Part shown: positions 10,850 to 22,969 of the stretch, one piece after another | Numbering within the stretch: position 1 is the first letter of the stretch | Layout: every line of letters starts with the position of its first letter | NCBI GenBank assembly: GCA_905160935.1 | Contig: CAJHZI010000269.1 | Coordinates: 534,001 to 598,000 of the forward strand | Direction: 5' to 3' | From: Enchytraeus crypticus | Lineage: Eukaryota > Annelida > Clitellata > Enchytraeida > Enchytraeidae | DNA length: 64,000 nt | Notes under the pieces: generated by a model | Told to the model about the DNA's origin: nothing | Database searches by the model: none | Seen by the model: the letters and a program-made list of their open reading frames with translations, nothing else | Made by a program: the position numbers and the translations under genes

Positions 10850-13800
10850 ATTCCCCCCGACCAATCTGAAAACAAATATGCTGAGGAGAAGTAAGGTCCT
10901 GAACGAAAGCCAGTCTGGTAATCGAAAATGGTCAGGGTAGATTGATTATGTCCATGATGGAGAAAGGTAAGTCTTAACCTTGCTAGAGAAAGTTGAAAGA
11001 GAAAAACAACAGCGAAGAAAAATAGATAAAGAGTTCCAGGTTGTGGGTGCTGTGTAAGAAAATGAAAGTATGCCCAATGATGTGAGAGTATTTGGAACAG
11101 AGAGAAGTTTGGCATCGGTGGAACGAAATGCACGTGAGGGACGATAGGGAAGAGGAATTTCAGATAAGTAAGAAGGCTTGCCAAATCGCAGCGTTTTGAA
11201 AGTTAATAAAGCTACTTTATATTTTATGCGTTGATTAATAGAGAGCCAGTGAAGACTGCAAAGTAGAGAAAGAGAGCGAAATTGAAGTCCAGAGGACTTG
11301 CAAACAATATGTGCAAGAGAATTTGGACATGCTGCAAACGATTAAGAGAAGAAGAAGGCAACCCTTGTAATAATGAATTGCAGTATTCAATTAACTATAG
11401 AATTGGCAAGGATAGTGGCTGAATGTCTAGTAAGGTATTTGCCTAATCTGACGAATCTGAAAGAAATAAACGTGACTAACAGAAGGGATATGGGATTTAA
11501 AGTCAGGGTTTTCATCAAATATGACTCCAAGGTTTTTGGCAGATTGTGAGGGTGAAAGAGCAAGATTTTGAAAATTAACTGAGTTATTAATAATTTTACT
11601 TCGTTGCAAAGGAGTGCCAATTAAAAGGTATTCAGTTTTGGAGGGATTAATAGCAAGACGGGGTTAGCACAAAACCAGGAATAAACCTTGTCTAGAACGG
11701 ACGAGAGATGAGTTAGTTTCTGATCGGAATCATGATTAGAAAAGGAAATATATAGTTGTGTGTCGTCTGCATAGAAGTGAAAATTTATAGAGGACTGAGC
11801 AAGCAGGTAGCTAATAGGAGTGATATATAAAGAGAAGAGCAATGGACCTAATACTGAACCATGTGGAACACCGCATAGGAGGGGTAGTTCAGAAGATCAA
11901 TTTTGACCAATAACGACCGATTGTGTGCGACATAAGAGATATGATGTGATAAGGGAAAAAGCAAAATCAGAAATGCCAAAACAGGATTTAAGCCTATTTA
12001 TTAGAATGCCATGGTCAGTTTTATCGAAGGCAGCAGAGAGATCTAGTAGAACCAAGGCAGAAACCTGTTTACTACTCATGGCCAAGCTAAGATCTTTATG
12101 GATATGAAGAAGAGCGCTTTCAGTAGAATGGAGTTTTCTGTAGGCAGAATGATAGTGAGAGAGAAGGGAAAGAATCAAAATGAGTGCATAAATGGGTATA
12201 AATTACCTTTTCAAGAAGTTTTAGATAAAGTTAAGATTTGAAATAGGATGGTAACTGGAAAGATCATCTTTTGGCAGAGAAAGCTTTTTTAGCAATGGAG
12301 ATACAACGGCTTGTTTGAAGGAGGTCGGGAAGATACTTTCTCAGAGTGAGAGGTTGATTAAGTATGTAATAGGAGCAACTAACACATCAATACAGGGTTT
12401 CAGTAATCTTGTAGGAATAATATCAAGGCAGTAATAATAAAGAATAACATGAGTCGGTGGAGCGAAGAATAAAATTGCGTATTTCTTTCGGTTTAACTGG
12501 TTCAAAACTAGAAAGTAGTGGTGGCCCAGGCTGATTTATAGAAATGGTGTTGTCGGTGTCAATGGAGTTGGAGGGTATAGAGCTACAGAGTTTGGCAATT
12601 TTGTTATTGAAAAAGTTGAGAAAAGAGGTAGCAAGAGATGATGGTGAGGTGGTAAAGGGGAGTGATTTGGGAATGGTGCGACCAAGAAGAGAATTAAATG
12701 CTCTGCATAATTTCTTGGGGCAATTCTTATTATTTTGATAATTCAAGCTTCTCGCTTTGAACTAGTCATTTTATTCAATAATTTTTTTCGTTTGAGGTAC
12801 TTGGACTTAATGTCTGGATTTCGCAATGTAGGAGGATTTTTTAGACCCTTTCTGAACTTAGATTCTAGTCTGAAACGTTCAGATTTTTGTTTAAGAATTT
12901 CTTCAGAAATAAAGGGTTTCCTACAGTTTGAGCGGAAATGAATGGTAGTGAGAGGGGCATGTTTTGTTTAATACGGAAGAAAGTACGGAGCTAAATTGAG
13001 CTGAATATTTGGCAACATTTGAAGACGGATAAGAATACTAAGTAGAGGACACAATTTCAGCAGAGAATGTCAATAGAAGAGAGATTTTTGTAAGTTTTAA
13101 GTGTCCTGGAAGGGTCTACATTGACAGTCACAGGCAATTTACAGAAAATTGCACTCTGATCTGATAATGAAGGATCGGAGATTCTATGATAAAGAACTGA
13201 CATGTTGTTTCGAGTGATTAGCAGATCAAGAATGTGACCAGATGAGTGAGTAGGGGAAGATATATGTTGTGTGAGATCAAAAGCATCAAGTGTGGATAAA
13301 AAGGAAGCAGAATAATTAATAGTCATCAGAGTCTAGATGGTTGTTGAAATCACCCATAATTATTAAGTCAGTGGTTGATGAGGCAATGTCTTCAAGGAGC
13401 AAGGAAAAATCAGAAATTAAATTGGCCTTGGATAAATAAGGTGGTCTCTAGACAATCAAAAAGAGATAAGATTTTGATTTGCATGGAAGATGAAACGAAG
13501 TATATTCTAAGAATAAAATAGAGAACCTTTACGAACAGAAAAATAAAAAGTTGACCTAAAAATAGCAGCGATGCCACCACCATGACCAGAAGAACGACCG
13601 ATGTGTTGAATAGATTAGTCACGGGAAGCGAGAGAGTTAAGGACAGCAGGTGGAATATCAGGAGAGAGCCATGATTCTGTAAAAAAACAGAATATCAGTG
13701 GACTCGTCGAGAATGAACTGATGAATGAGTTCAGGTTTGTTTAGATTTTTTGTAATAGTTGTGGCAGACCGAACATTAAGGCAGTAAATGAACAGGTTAG

Positions 13801-14170
13801 AAAAATAAGAAACAGGGCCAGGATTCAATTCCTCTTCGCCGGCAAGAATTAAGAGAAAGGAAAGAATGAAGTTTAAAAAACTTTAAACGTCGTTTGAAGT
13901 GAGATTAAGTGAAACAAAACGAAGATAGGATTTGGAAAAGTATGGCAAAGGTAAAGAATCAAGGCACTGACAGACGATGGTATACGGTATTGGTTGTTTG
14001 GTGAAATTGCATGAGGACAAAATATGGTCAATGGAATTGCCGTGAATTGGTTGGTCATGTGTTGAGTAGTGATGGCTAAAACAAGACAAATGGAAAGAAA
14101 GAGCAATGAAATCACGTCTATGGCATGAAATACGGGAAATGATTTTTTTCTGTGGGTGAAGCAGAAAAAA
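10850..14170 (-). mobile_element. Decayed CR1/L2-like LINE, nearly full length
   Basis: Read on the minus strand, the fragments come in the correct order for a CR1/L2-type retrotransposon. Endonuclease pieces lie at about 14170-13060, including a GDFNNHLDS-type box at 13327-13356 and DLTQHISSPTHSSGHILDL. A linker with FNSLLGR...FLNFFNNKI follows at 12746-12423. RT segments follow, with HSAYRKLHSTESALL and LSAAFD (12178-11990), GSVLGPLLFSLYI and the catalytic FYADDTQLYI box (about 11842-11740), and NLGVIFDE (11540). A C-terminal tail ends near 10850. Several frameshifts and stops separate the pieces, so it is inactive. Confidence 0.8.
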
Positions 14171-14803
14171 TCAACCAATTAAAGTAAAGGAAAACATGCT
14201 AGGACAAAAAGGTGTTTAAGTACAAGGATAAAAGCGCGGGAAAAATTTAAAACAAATAATGTTAAAACCGTTATTGTAAATTAGAAGAAAATAAATGTAT
14301 ATTGAAATTTAGAAAATTATAAGTAATATAGTAGAGTAAAATATATGAGAAACAATTAAACGAATTAAACATAACATAATATATTAAATTAAAACAATGT
14401 AGCTAAATTTTTAGTAAATAAAAGTGTCTTCCTCATCGTAAAAAATTTTAGTTAAAGAACTTTCTAAATGTATCAGATACATATGCCTATTATTCCTTTC
14501 GTGTTTGTGTTAGTTGCACATGTTTAAACTGTCTCACGTACTTAATTTTTGTAATGTTAATGTTAGTATTTAGATTATTCTTGTGAAACTGATCCATTTT
14601 GTATCGGCAGTTTGATTACTGATTTACTAATGGACTACTGGTTGGCTTAGTTTAGTGTTTGAGTATTATGATTATAGGAAGATTGACTTTCTAATAATTT
14701 CCATAATTTAATATTTATACTGGTTGATTGATTGACGGAATATTTGTAAATTGATTGATTAATAATGATTGACTGATAGATTGATTTTCTACTGTAATTT
14801 TAG
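14171..14803. other. Intron-like AT-rich sequence, nothing recognised
   Basis: Very AT-rich with ttgattgattgatt-type repetition just before the acceptor at 14801-14803. Confidence 0.4.
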
Positions 14804-14908
14804 ATGTTGAGTCGTGAGAGAGAGAAAACGAGACAATTAGAAGAATTACTGATACAGAAAGATCAGCTGATTAGTGATCTACAGAAACAAATCAACACGC
14901 TTGCCAAG
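14804..14908 (+). CDS. Coiled-coil exon of an unrecognised plus-strand gene
   Basis: A 105-bp block follows a good acceptor (ctgtaattttag) and ends at CCAAG|gtctct, a weaker but usable donor. It reads exactly 35 codons in phase 0: MLSREREKTRQLEELLIQKD, then QLISDLQKQINTLAK. The Leu/Ile spacing (RQLEELLIQKDQLISDLQKQI) is that of a short coiled coil. Phase 0 at its start matches the end of the exon at 1953-2142. The ATG at the first codon may be internal, not a start. The gene is not identified. Confidence 0.55.
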
Positions 14909-14949
14909 GTCTCTCTATCTCTCTCTCTTGTCTTTTTTATTTTTTTTGT

Positions 14950-15085
14950 ATGCAGGCTTGTAGTCGAGACCAAAATTCCGAGATTAAGACCAAGTCCGGA
15001 CCCCTCAAGACCAATATCAGGCTCCTCAAACCTAGGCCGAGACCAATAGCGGACATTCGAGACCACGACCATGACCAATATAGAC
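14950..15085. repeat. Degenerate GAGACCAAGACC-type repeat, second locus
   Basis: Repeated gagaccaa, agaccaag and gagaccacgacc words over about 135 bp, the same kind as 4138-4235. Confidence 0.5.
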
Positions 15086-15184
15086 AGCATGCTTCAAGCT
15101 TGATAAAATAAGGTGGTAGCACTGGTAGATCTAAAGTACGTCACTAGGAATTCTACAGGTGTTTTTTATTATTCTACAAGCCTA

Positions 15185-15305
15185 CTGGAGCTTGTGGCGA
15201 TGTCCGTAAGATATTCGACCGCGGATCAGTGTGTGCGGGGATCAAATCCTGGACTCGCCCGTCACTGATATCACTTTCGAGTGAGGAAACTGACTTAACC
15301 TTACC
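15185..15305 (+). mobile_element. tRNA-derived SINE, family 1
   Basis: Contains a tRNA-like head with a degenerate A box (gtaagatattcgaccgcgga) and a B box (ggatcaaatcc), then cgtcactgatatcactttcg and ttaacctta. The same sequence recurs at 29605-29730 (minus), 35525-35645 (plus) and 39311-39400 (minus, truncated). Four dispersed copies in both orientations with pol III box-like motifs support a SINE rather than a tRNA gene. Confidence 0.75.
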
Positions 15306-17237
15306 TTTTTACCAGCTTTTTCCTACTTCTATTCCTTCTTCCATATCTTCCATAGCTTTTGCTCATGGTAAATCATGTGCTACTGTAGCACCGCACCCAT
15401 TGTAGTCTACTACTTCAAATTATTAAATTTTTCATTTGTTCCCCAAATTTCGCGAATAGGATCATTTTTAATCTCTTCCACTACTTTTAGAAACAGCGTT
15501 TCTTTTCTTCCAATCCCGTCACACTGCATTGTTTACTTTGCTTTATTTTCGATATTTTCCTCAGTTTCAACCTAACTTTTGTGTTAGTGTGGCTACACAC
15601 ATGACATACCGCATGCATTACAGAGTTTCCATGCTTTGTTACTGTTTTTGCAGTTTTTATTTCATTTTCTCTCCATGAATATTAGTAATCATTGCCCTTT
15701 AATTGCATTGATTCCAGCTGACGCGATCTCAAAAATAACCTTACTCTGGCGGTGGCCCATCCAAATACTAATCGAACTCGACGTTGTTTAACACCATTAT
15801 TTATGACACTCAGGCTTTATCAAACCGCTAAACTTCACCGCAATAGCTAATTTATAGTCTAAGTTATTATCTACATGTGGGTAAGAGCTAGAAATTTAAT
15901 ACTATTTCTGTACATAACCAACCATCATCTATGTGTCCTCAAAGGTGGTACTCTGTGCCACATCCTTCAACTCGTTACTAAATGTTACTGCCTCTTTCCT
16001 ATCTATCTGCCCAAACATAAATAATCCCGTAGTCGTCATTTACAAAAGCACCCGTTACTTGCCAATTTACTTTACTTAAGCATAGTCATCTTTATCTCTC
16101 ACTTCATCGTTCTCCAGCTTACTCTTGAAATTCATCATCCTAACATTATAAGTACCAAAGATTCACTTTATTCTTTTTTTTTCTTTTAATATTTCTTTCA
16201 CTTTGGCATACTTCTGGACACACTTGGTACAGACTAACCTTGAGATTCTTGAGATTCTCCCTCTCCATATTAAAGAAGCACATGGGACTGGGGGTCTTTT
16301 CGTCTAGTTTTTGTGTGTCATTTTAATCATGGGGTATTTCATGATGAGTTGGGCCCCTTTGTCTTCCTTAGCTCCTACGTTAGTTGCCTCTTATGTACAC
16401 TCGGAACACGCAATCTGTGTCCTATTCAGCAGTGGTCCTCAAGGGCTATTCTGCAATACCTCACCCGGTCACAACACGAGGAAGAGATTAATAACTGTTA
16501 CGGAATAAAATACTAAAATAAGTTTACATTCGTTTTGTTTCAGCAGAATGTAAATCATTTAAATCATACTGAAGTCGACTCACATGATTAATTTCGTCAC
16601 TCATGAAGCAGACCTGCAATGATAAAGGTTTTAGATAATTTCAGTTTATCGAAATATATTAGATATTTAATTCTATCAATGGTTGTAAAGGTATAATATG
16701 TAATTGTACATATGCAATGGCTGTAATTGTACATGCAATGATGTACAATAATGATTATTATTTTACTTTGATATTTTTGGGATAATAATGATTTTATTGA
16801 TTAATGTTTTGTTGTTCCTGCATGAAACTTCATTCAGGAACAACATTCAATTATTATACATGTATATCAGAATTTCATTCCAGAAAAATGTTATATAGAA
16901 AGTAATGCTTAAATATATATTCTATCAAAGTGATTATTAATAATTTCATATGGATCTATTTGAACAGGACATGTTATATCCTGCTAGATCTAGTCGTATG
17001 AGATTTTACTGTCTGATTATCTCGATTCGGAATCGAACTTATTAGGCTTCATGGCACCTAAATCTGTCAAATATGATTTCAAGACGTTACCTGCCACAAC
17101 ACAGTTATCTCGATGTTATTATTTATTTAAATTAACTAAATTTCCTTGAGAAAACATAGAGATGTTGTGCAGAACGTATCATTTCTTTCAAAATTGTCTA
17201 TTGGTTTAGACGCATAGTTTAGTAAAATGATAATCTA
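15306..17237. other. No recognisable gene
   Basis: Short open frames only. It holds one small stem-loop at 16811-16844 (gttgttcctg and its complement around a 14-base loop). No splice-bounded open block is convincing. Confidence 0.4.
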
Positions 17238-18173
17238 CACTGTGTTTTTTTGTAACGGATACCCCACATTATTTTTACATTAAAGTCGTAAGGAGTGTAC
17301 CGATATTCATGTAATTTGCAGTACTTGACCAGCATCTAATTCTACCAAACATTAAGAAATTTCGTATGAATATCTTTAGTAACGTGAAAGTTATAGGTTT
17401 GCAGATAGGAGTGGGGTCAGATAAGAAATTTTCAGTACATGACTACGGACGTGTTACATAAAGAGTAAAATTATCTCTATAAAAATAATAGCAAACACTT
17501 AACATACAATTTTTACTAAGGCTACTTTGAAGAGCAAACATTTCTTTTCAAAACGACGTAAAATACGCGCTGATATGTAAGAACATATCAGCACGTATTT
17601 TACGTCGTTTTGATAATTGACAAAGTTGTTGAACTTTTAATGAATGCATTGCATGAAGACAATCAACTAATAGGTGATTTTAACTGTGGCGCTAGAGGCC
17701 GCAGCTGCAGTAGCTGCGCTCTCATTGTCTCGCGGCAGCTGAGCTCTCGCCTAGCACACCTTTAATGCACGCATAATGCATGCATTAAAAGTTCAATAAC
17801 TTTGTCAGTTTGTTAATTATCTGCACGTATTTTACGTCGTTTTGAAAAGAAATGATTGCTTTTCAAATTAGTATTGGCAGAAATTTTATGTTACTATTAT
17901 TTAGCTATTATTTTATGTTAGCTATTATTTCTATAGAGATAATTTTACGCTACATGTAACACGCCCGTAATCCTGTACTGGAAATTACGTGTCTGACCCC
18001 ACTCCTATTCGCAAACCTATAATTTTCGCCTCCTTAAAGGTATTCACACGAAATTTCTCTATTTTTTGGTACAATTAGCTGCTGGTCAATTGCTGTAAAT
18101 TTCAAGAACATCGGTCAACTCTTTACGACTTTATTGTCAAAACAATGTGGGGTATCAGTAATAAGAAACAGTG
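17238..18173. mobile_element. Foldback MITE, copy 1 (TA-flanked)
   Basis: Begins cactgtgtttttttgtaacg and ends with the imperfect reverse complement (ggggtatcagtaataagaaa then cagtg), each flanked by TA. The two halves are near reverse complements over several hundred bases: aggagtggggtcagataaga on the left answers tctgaccccactcct on the right. The centre is a second hairpin (17550-17578 versus 17583-17611). No coding region. TA flanks suggest mobilisation by a Tc1/mariner enzyme. Confidence 0.8.
17550..17611. repeat. Internal hairpin, 29-bp arms
   Basis: Arms 17550-17578 and 17583-17611 match at 28 of 29 positions with a 4-base loop (aaga). It is nested inside the left half of the foldback MITE. 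Confidence 0.85.
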
Positions 18174-19822
18174 TAGTATTATATATATCGTAATTACACT
18201 TTTATTAAACAGTTACTCAGTTTATAATCCATTCACCGATCCACTAAATTTTTTGAGATTTTAATTATTCCCGGTTGAGATTATTAAATTTTAATTATTG
18301 AATTTATCTCTGTTCTGCCGTGATTCAAAACTTAGGGGAATGAAACTTATCTCAGTAACGGTCATTTTTAAATTTAATGATGTTACCTGTCGCGGTATAT
18401 TCTAAACTATTTGCCATTCTAAATTTTAATTTCTACTTTCCTAGGCTTGTTGCGTATAGCAGTGGTAACTTACTAGCGATCCGAACACGGGGTTCTAGGA
18501 CTTTCTAGGCCCAGGCCAAATCCTCAGGTCAAGGCTAGTACCCTTAAGGTCAAGGCAAAAACGGTTTTGGACAAGTCATAAAATTCCTGAATATTATAGG
18601 CAACTGCAGGGATAGTGATAAAAAATGCAATTATAAGTCTAAATATTATCATGAAAACATCTCTAAAACTTGAAATCGTAAGTATTTAATAAACTGAATT
18701 GACATTATAATAAAAATGTTTAAAACCAACCTCTCGAACGAGCAAATACTTAAAGCTTCTCATTTAGAGAATGAGAATTGCAAATTATACATTTATTGGT
18801 TCAAAAATAGTGTTGAGATTTTTATCAGTTCATACAGCTGAATAATCTCTTCGAATTTAGAACCAGATTTCATGATGTGATTTATTCGAGATTTGACAAT
18901 AAATCCTTTTGGCTATGCTACTATAAGAACAGCGGTAATATCGCAACTGTCTAAATCTTCTTATAATGATGAGTCAGAGTCATCATCAAGACCGGCTTCA
19001 TTATCTTCAAATAATACAGTCTCTTACTTGAATTGTCTCTAGCAACAACTAACACTTTAGACAGGATTTTTATTTTCATTAGTGACTGATTGAGTGCCTT
19101 GAATTTACCGCGGTGAGATCTCTAGACTGCCCAAAACTCCAACTAATGTGAAATTAATTATCAGACCTTTTATTTTGTCCATGAACGGTGGCATCAAGGA
19201 AAGCATATACTATGTGGCACTGTAGATTTATTAAGTTTGAATAATTACAGTCTGACGTTTGACAGCAATGCTCTGAAAACTTTTGAGCTGCCAGGAATTA
19301 TTTATAATTACTTCCGTCGACTTTAGAAATTAGTAAACCCCAGTTGACTATGACTTGATTGACATATATATGGAAAAAGAGTTTTTAAGAAATTTCTGAT
19401 AAGATGTCAAGGATTCATAGCTAACTCGTATCTATGAATCCTATAACAGCTAACTTCATATGGCATCATTTCTAACAGTGCTTAGAAGTAAGCATTGTTA
19501 GAAATGATGCTATATGAGGTGATATGAAATTTTGACTATGAAATGATCCAAAGTTTAATAAGCAGTTAAAAATCTTTTACAAATCTTTCAAAATTAGAAG
19601 TTAAATGTTATTAATTTGGAATTACCGAGAAATTGAGAATTTAGCAATTAAATGGGATTGATTAGAATGTTTACCAACTTTAATTAAGAAGCTTAGAAAT
19701 TTGTGAAGAGATTAATATTCCTAAATTTTAGTATGCTATTTCTAACTAACTGTCTTCTTAGACAGTTTGCTGTAGTTAATTGACAAGGTCTTAACATTTA
19801 TAATGGTTGATTTTGATTGCAG
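18174..19822. other. Intron-like sequence with small inverted repeats
   Basis: No gene. Contains a caaggc/aggtcaag degenerate repeat (18490-18575) and two hairpins: ggattcatag... at 19411-19441, and 19456-19513 with ggcatcatttctaaca answered by tgttagaaatgatgc. Confidence 0.5.
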
Positions 19823-19908
19823 GTTTAATTGTGGAGTCATTGGAATCTATTGGAGTTAAATCTCATCGCAATGTTTATGTTCTCGCTAATGAAGGCGCCC
19901 ACTCGTGA
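19823..19908 (+). CDS. Possible last exon of the plus-strand host gene
   Basis: After a strong acceptor (ttttgattgcag), two bases finish a split codon and 27 codons follow before TGA: LIVESLESIGVKSHRNVYVL then ANEGAHS. The peptide looks non-random. The phase does not match the end of the 14804-14908 exon, so if both belong to one gene an intervening exon is missing from this account. Low to moderate confidence. Confidence 0.35.
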
Positions 19909-20390
19909 ATTGTATTAGCACAGTGTACTTGTATGTACACAAACACATACTGGCACAAACATCTACATATTGGCACACAGAAACATTGGCACGCAGCTAT
20001 GCTGGCATACAAGCATACCCATATGCACTCCTACACACATTCAGGCATACGTAGATGCAGCTATGCCCACATAAAAACACATACTTGCTCTCATGCTCAG
20101 TGTAACGTTTAAGCCAACATGAAAAAAGATTCACGATGATGTATATGACAGAATCGGTAGAGCATCTGGTTTTATTCTCACATTCACATAGGATGCAGAC
20201 ATACTCGCTGAATGCTTACCTGTGCTGAATTCTAGGCGTTCGCGTATCACACATGCACTCACTCACTCACTACTCAACTGGGAACATCTAACGACTGATA
20301 GAATGTCCACTCGTATACAAGCACTGAGTATGTGCTCTTTTTCACTCTGCAAGTTTATTACTCATACGTATAAATATGTATTACATTGTA
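19909..20390. other. Flank with CA-rich imperfect repeats
   Basis: cacatactggcaca / cacacagaaacattggcac-like words from 19930 to 20110; no gene recognised. Confidence 0.4.
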
Positions 20391-20580
20391 TATAGATTGA
20401 CTGATATTGATAACATGCTCTTATAATTATCAGTCTACATAGATTGGCTGATGCTGATAACATTCTACTGTCAGGTCACTATACTGTTCTGTCATTGTAC
20501 ATGTATAGCTGGAATGATGTTATTGCATTTTTTCTGTCAGGCTATTTAGATTGACAGATGTTGATAGCATTCTACTGTCC
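20391..20580. repeat. Imperfect tandem repeat interrupted by a foldback MITE
   Basis: Units of the type agattgactgatgttgatag followed by cattctactgtcagg occur near 20392, 20442 and 20548. The next unit lies on the far side of the MITE at 21437, so the MITE inserted into this array. Confidence 0.65.
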
Positions 20581-20589
20581 AGCTATATA

Positions 20590-21435
20590 CACTGTGTTTT
20601 TTATAACTGATACCCCAAATTGTTTTAAAAATAAAATCGTAAGAAGTTGAACGATGTTCTTGAAATTAACAGCATTTGACCAGCAGCCAATTCTACCAAA
20701 CACAGAGAAATTTCGTTTGAATATCTTTAATAACGTGAAAGTTAGAGTTCTGAGAATAGGAGTGGGGTCAGATAAGAAATTTCCAGTACAGGATTACGGG
20801 CGTGTTAAATGCAGCGTAAAATTATCTCTATTAAAATAATAGCGAACATGTCACAAAATTCTAGCTAATGCTATTCTTAAGAGCATTCACTTCTTTGCAA
20901 AATGACGTAAAATACGTGTTGATATGTTCTTAATTGACAAAGATAGTGAACTTTTAATGCTTGCCTTGCATGTCTGTGAACAACTGTTATCACCGCAGCC
21001 ACTGCAGCGGCGTCCTGTAGCGCCACAGTTAAAATAACTTTTTCATTTATTCTCTTCATGCAATGCATGCATAAAAAGTTCAATAACTTTGTCAATTAAG
21101 AACATATCAGCACATATTATACGTCGTTTTGAAAAGAAATCATTGCTCTTCAAAATAGCAGAAATTTTAAATTGCGTGTTAGCTAGTATTTTTTATAGAG
21201 GTAATCTACGCTAAATGTAACACGCCCGAAAGCCTGTATTGGAAATTTCGTATCTGACCCCACTCCTATTCGCGAAACTAAAACATTCACGTTATTAAAG
21301 ATATTCAAACAGAATTTCTCTATGTTTTGTAGAATTGGCTGCTGGTCAAATTCTGTTAATTTCAAGAACATCGTTCAACTTCTTACGACTTTATTGTTAA
21401 AACAATTTGGGGCATCAGTTATAAAAAACATAGTG
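20590..21435. mobile_element. Foldback MITE, copy 2 (TA-flanked)
   Basis: Same family as 17238-18173. It begins cactgtgttttttataactg and ends with ggcatcagttataaaaaaca then tagtg, flanked by TA at 20588-20589 and 21436-21437. The arms are near reverse complements over about 330 bases. The short open frames in the arms are mirror images and not genes. Confidence 0.8.
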
Positions 21436-21445
21436 TAGATTGACT

Positions 21446-21506
21446 GATGTTGATAGCATTCTACTGTCAGGCTTATATAGCCTGACAGTAGAATGCTATC
21501 AACATC
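21446..21506. repeat. Perfect 28-bp inverted repeat
   Basis: 21446-21473 and 21479-21506 are exact reverse complements around a 5-base loop. The arm is one unit of the neighbouring tandem repeat, inverted on itself. Confidence 0.9.
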
Positions 21507-21518
21507 TTATCTGTTGAT

Positions 21519-22935
21519 CTCAGTCTAATTCATATCGACTGGTCCTTGTCATGTATTTCTTTCTACACACAAACAGAGTTTTAAATTTCCTAATTCTTTG
21601 CCTCGAATTAAATTTATTGTGTTATCTTAGCTTTCACTATAGGCATACTGCATGTTTTTACCTTCATTATGTCAAAATTATATTACCTTGCATTTCATAA
21701 CCTCCTTCCCTGCAAAACTCCTCTCGTACCAAATGCAGCTCCTTTCATGTCTCCAAATTTATAATTTTTACCTTTACTGTTCCAAATATGGCACATGTTC
21801 TTTTACCTTTATCGTGTCAAAATTATTCTTTCCTGACTTTCATAACCTCCTCCCCTTCAAAATGTCCACCTCTCGTGCCAAATGGCTGGTCCCTTCCCGT
21901 CTCCTATTTATCATTTTTACCTTTATTATTGAAACATGACACATGTTTTTTTCTTTATCATGACAAAATTATACTTTACTTCCTTTCATAACCTCCTTCC
22001 CTGCAAATCTCATACCTCTCGTGGTAAATGGCAGGTCCATTTTATGTCTCATATTTATCATTTTGCCTTTACTCCTCAGTTTTCTTCTAAATATATGCTT
22101 TTTATGCATTTAACTTGAGTATTTTTATAACTATTTCTTAAATTTTTTACCTCTAAGCTACCTATTGGCAGATCCATACTTCAAAACTCACACCTCTCGT
22201 GCCAAATGGCAGATACATTTCATGTTTCCTATTTATCATTTTGCCTTTATTCCTCAGTTTTCTTCTAAATATATGTATTTTATGCATCTAACTTGAGTAT
22301 TTTTATAACTTTACATGTATAATTTCTTAACTTTTTACCTCTAAGCTGCCTATTGGCAGCTCCATACTTTAAAATGTCCACCTCTCGTGCCAAACGGCAG
22401 GTCCTTTCCCGTCTCCAATTTATCATTTCTACGTTTATTATTGAAACATGGCACATGTTTTTACCTTTATCACGTCAAAATTATATCTTCATGCCTTTCA
22501 TAACCACCTTCCCTGCAAATCTCCAACCTCTCGTGCCAAATGGCAGGTCATTTCATGTCGCATTTTAGAGACATTTTAGAGAGGTGGACATTTTGAAGGG
22601 GAGGAGGTTATGAAAGTCAGGAAAGAATAATTTTGACACGATAAAGGTAAAAGAGCATGTGCCATGTTTGGAACAGTAAAGGTAAAAATTATAAATAGGA
22701 GACATGAAAGGAGCTGCATTTGGTACGAGAGGTAGGAGTTTTGCAGGGAAGAAGGTTATGAAAGGCAAGGTAGTATAATTTTGACATAATGAAGGTAAAA
22801 ACATGCAGTATGCCTATAGTGAAAGCTAAGATAACATAATAAATTTAATTCGAGGCAAAGAATTAGGAAATTTAAAACTCTGTTTGTGTGTAGAAAGAAA
22901 GACCTGACAAGGACCTGTCGATATGAATTAGACTG

Positions 22936-22937
<2 letters not shown>
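21519..22937. mobile_element. Large inverted-repeat element with internal repeats
   Basis: About 360 bp at 21519-21878 recurs as reverse complement at 22575-22937, with few differences. Between the arms, units with cctctcgtgccaaatggcag recur near 21868, 22013, 22195, 22381 and 22528, spaced about 145-186 bp. No transposase is present. It may be a non-autonomous foldback transposon or a large inverted duplication. Confidence 0.75.

Positions 22938-22969
<32 letters not shown>

Noticed and set aside
21652..22568. Several 60-95 codon frames
   Set aside because: They lie in the arms and inner units of an inverted-repeat element, mirror each other, and show no protein features.
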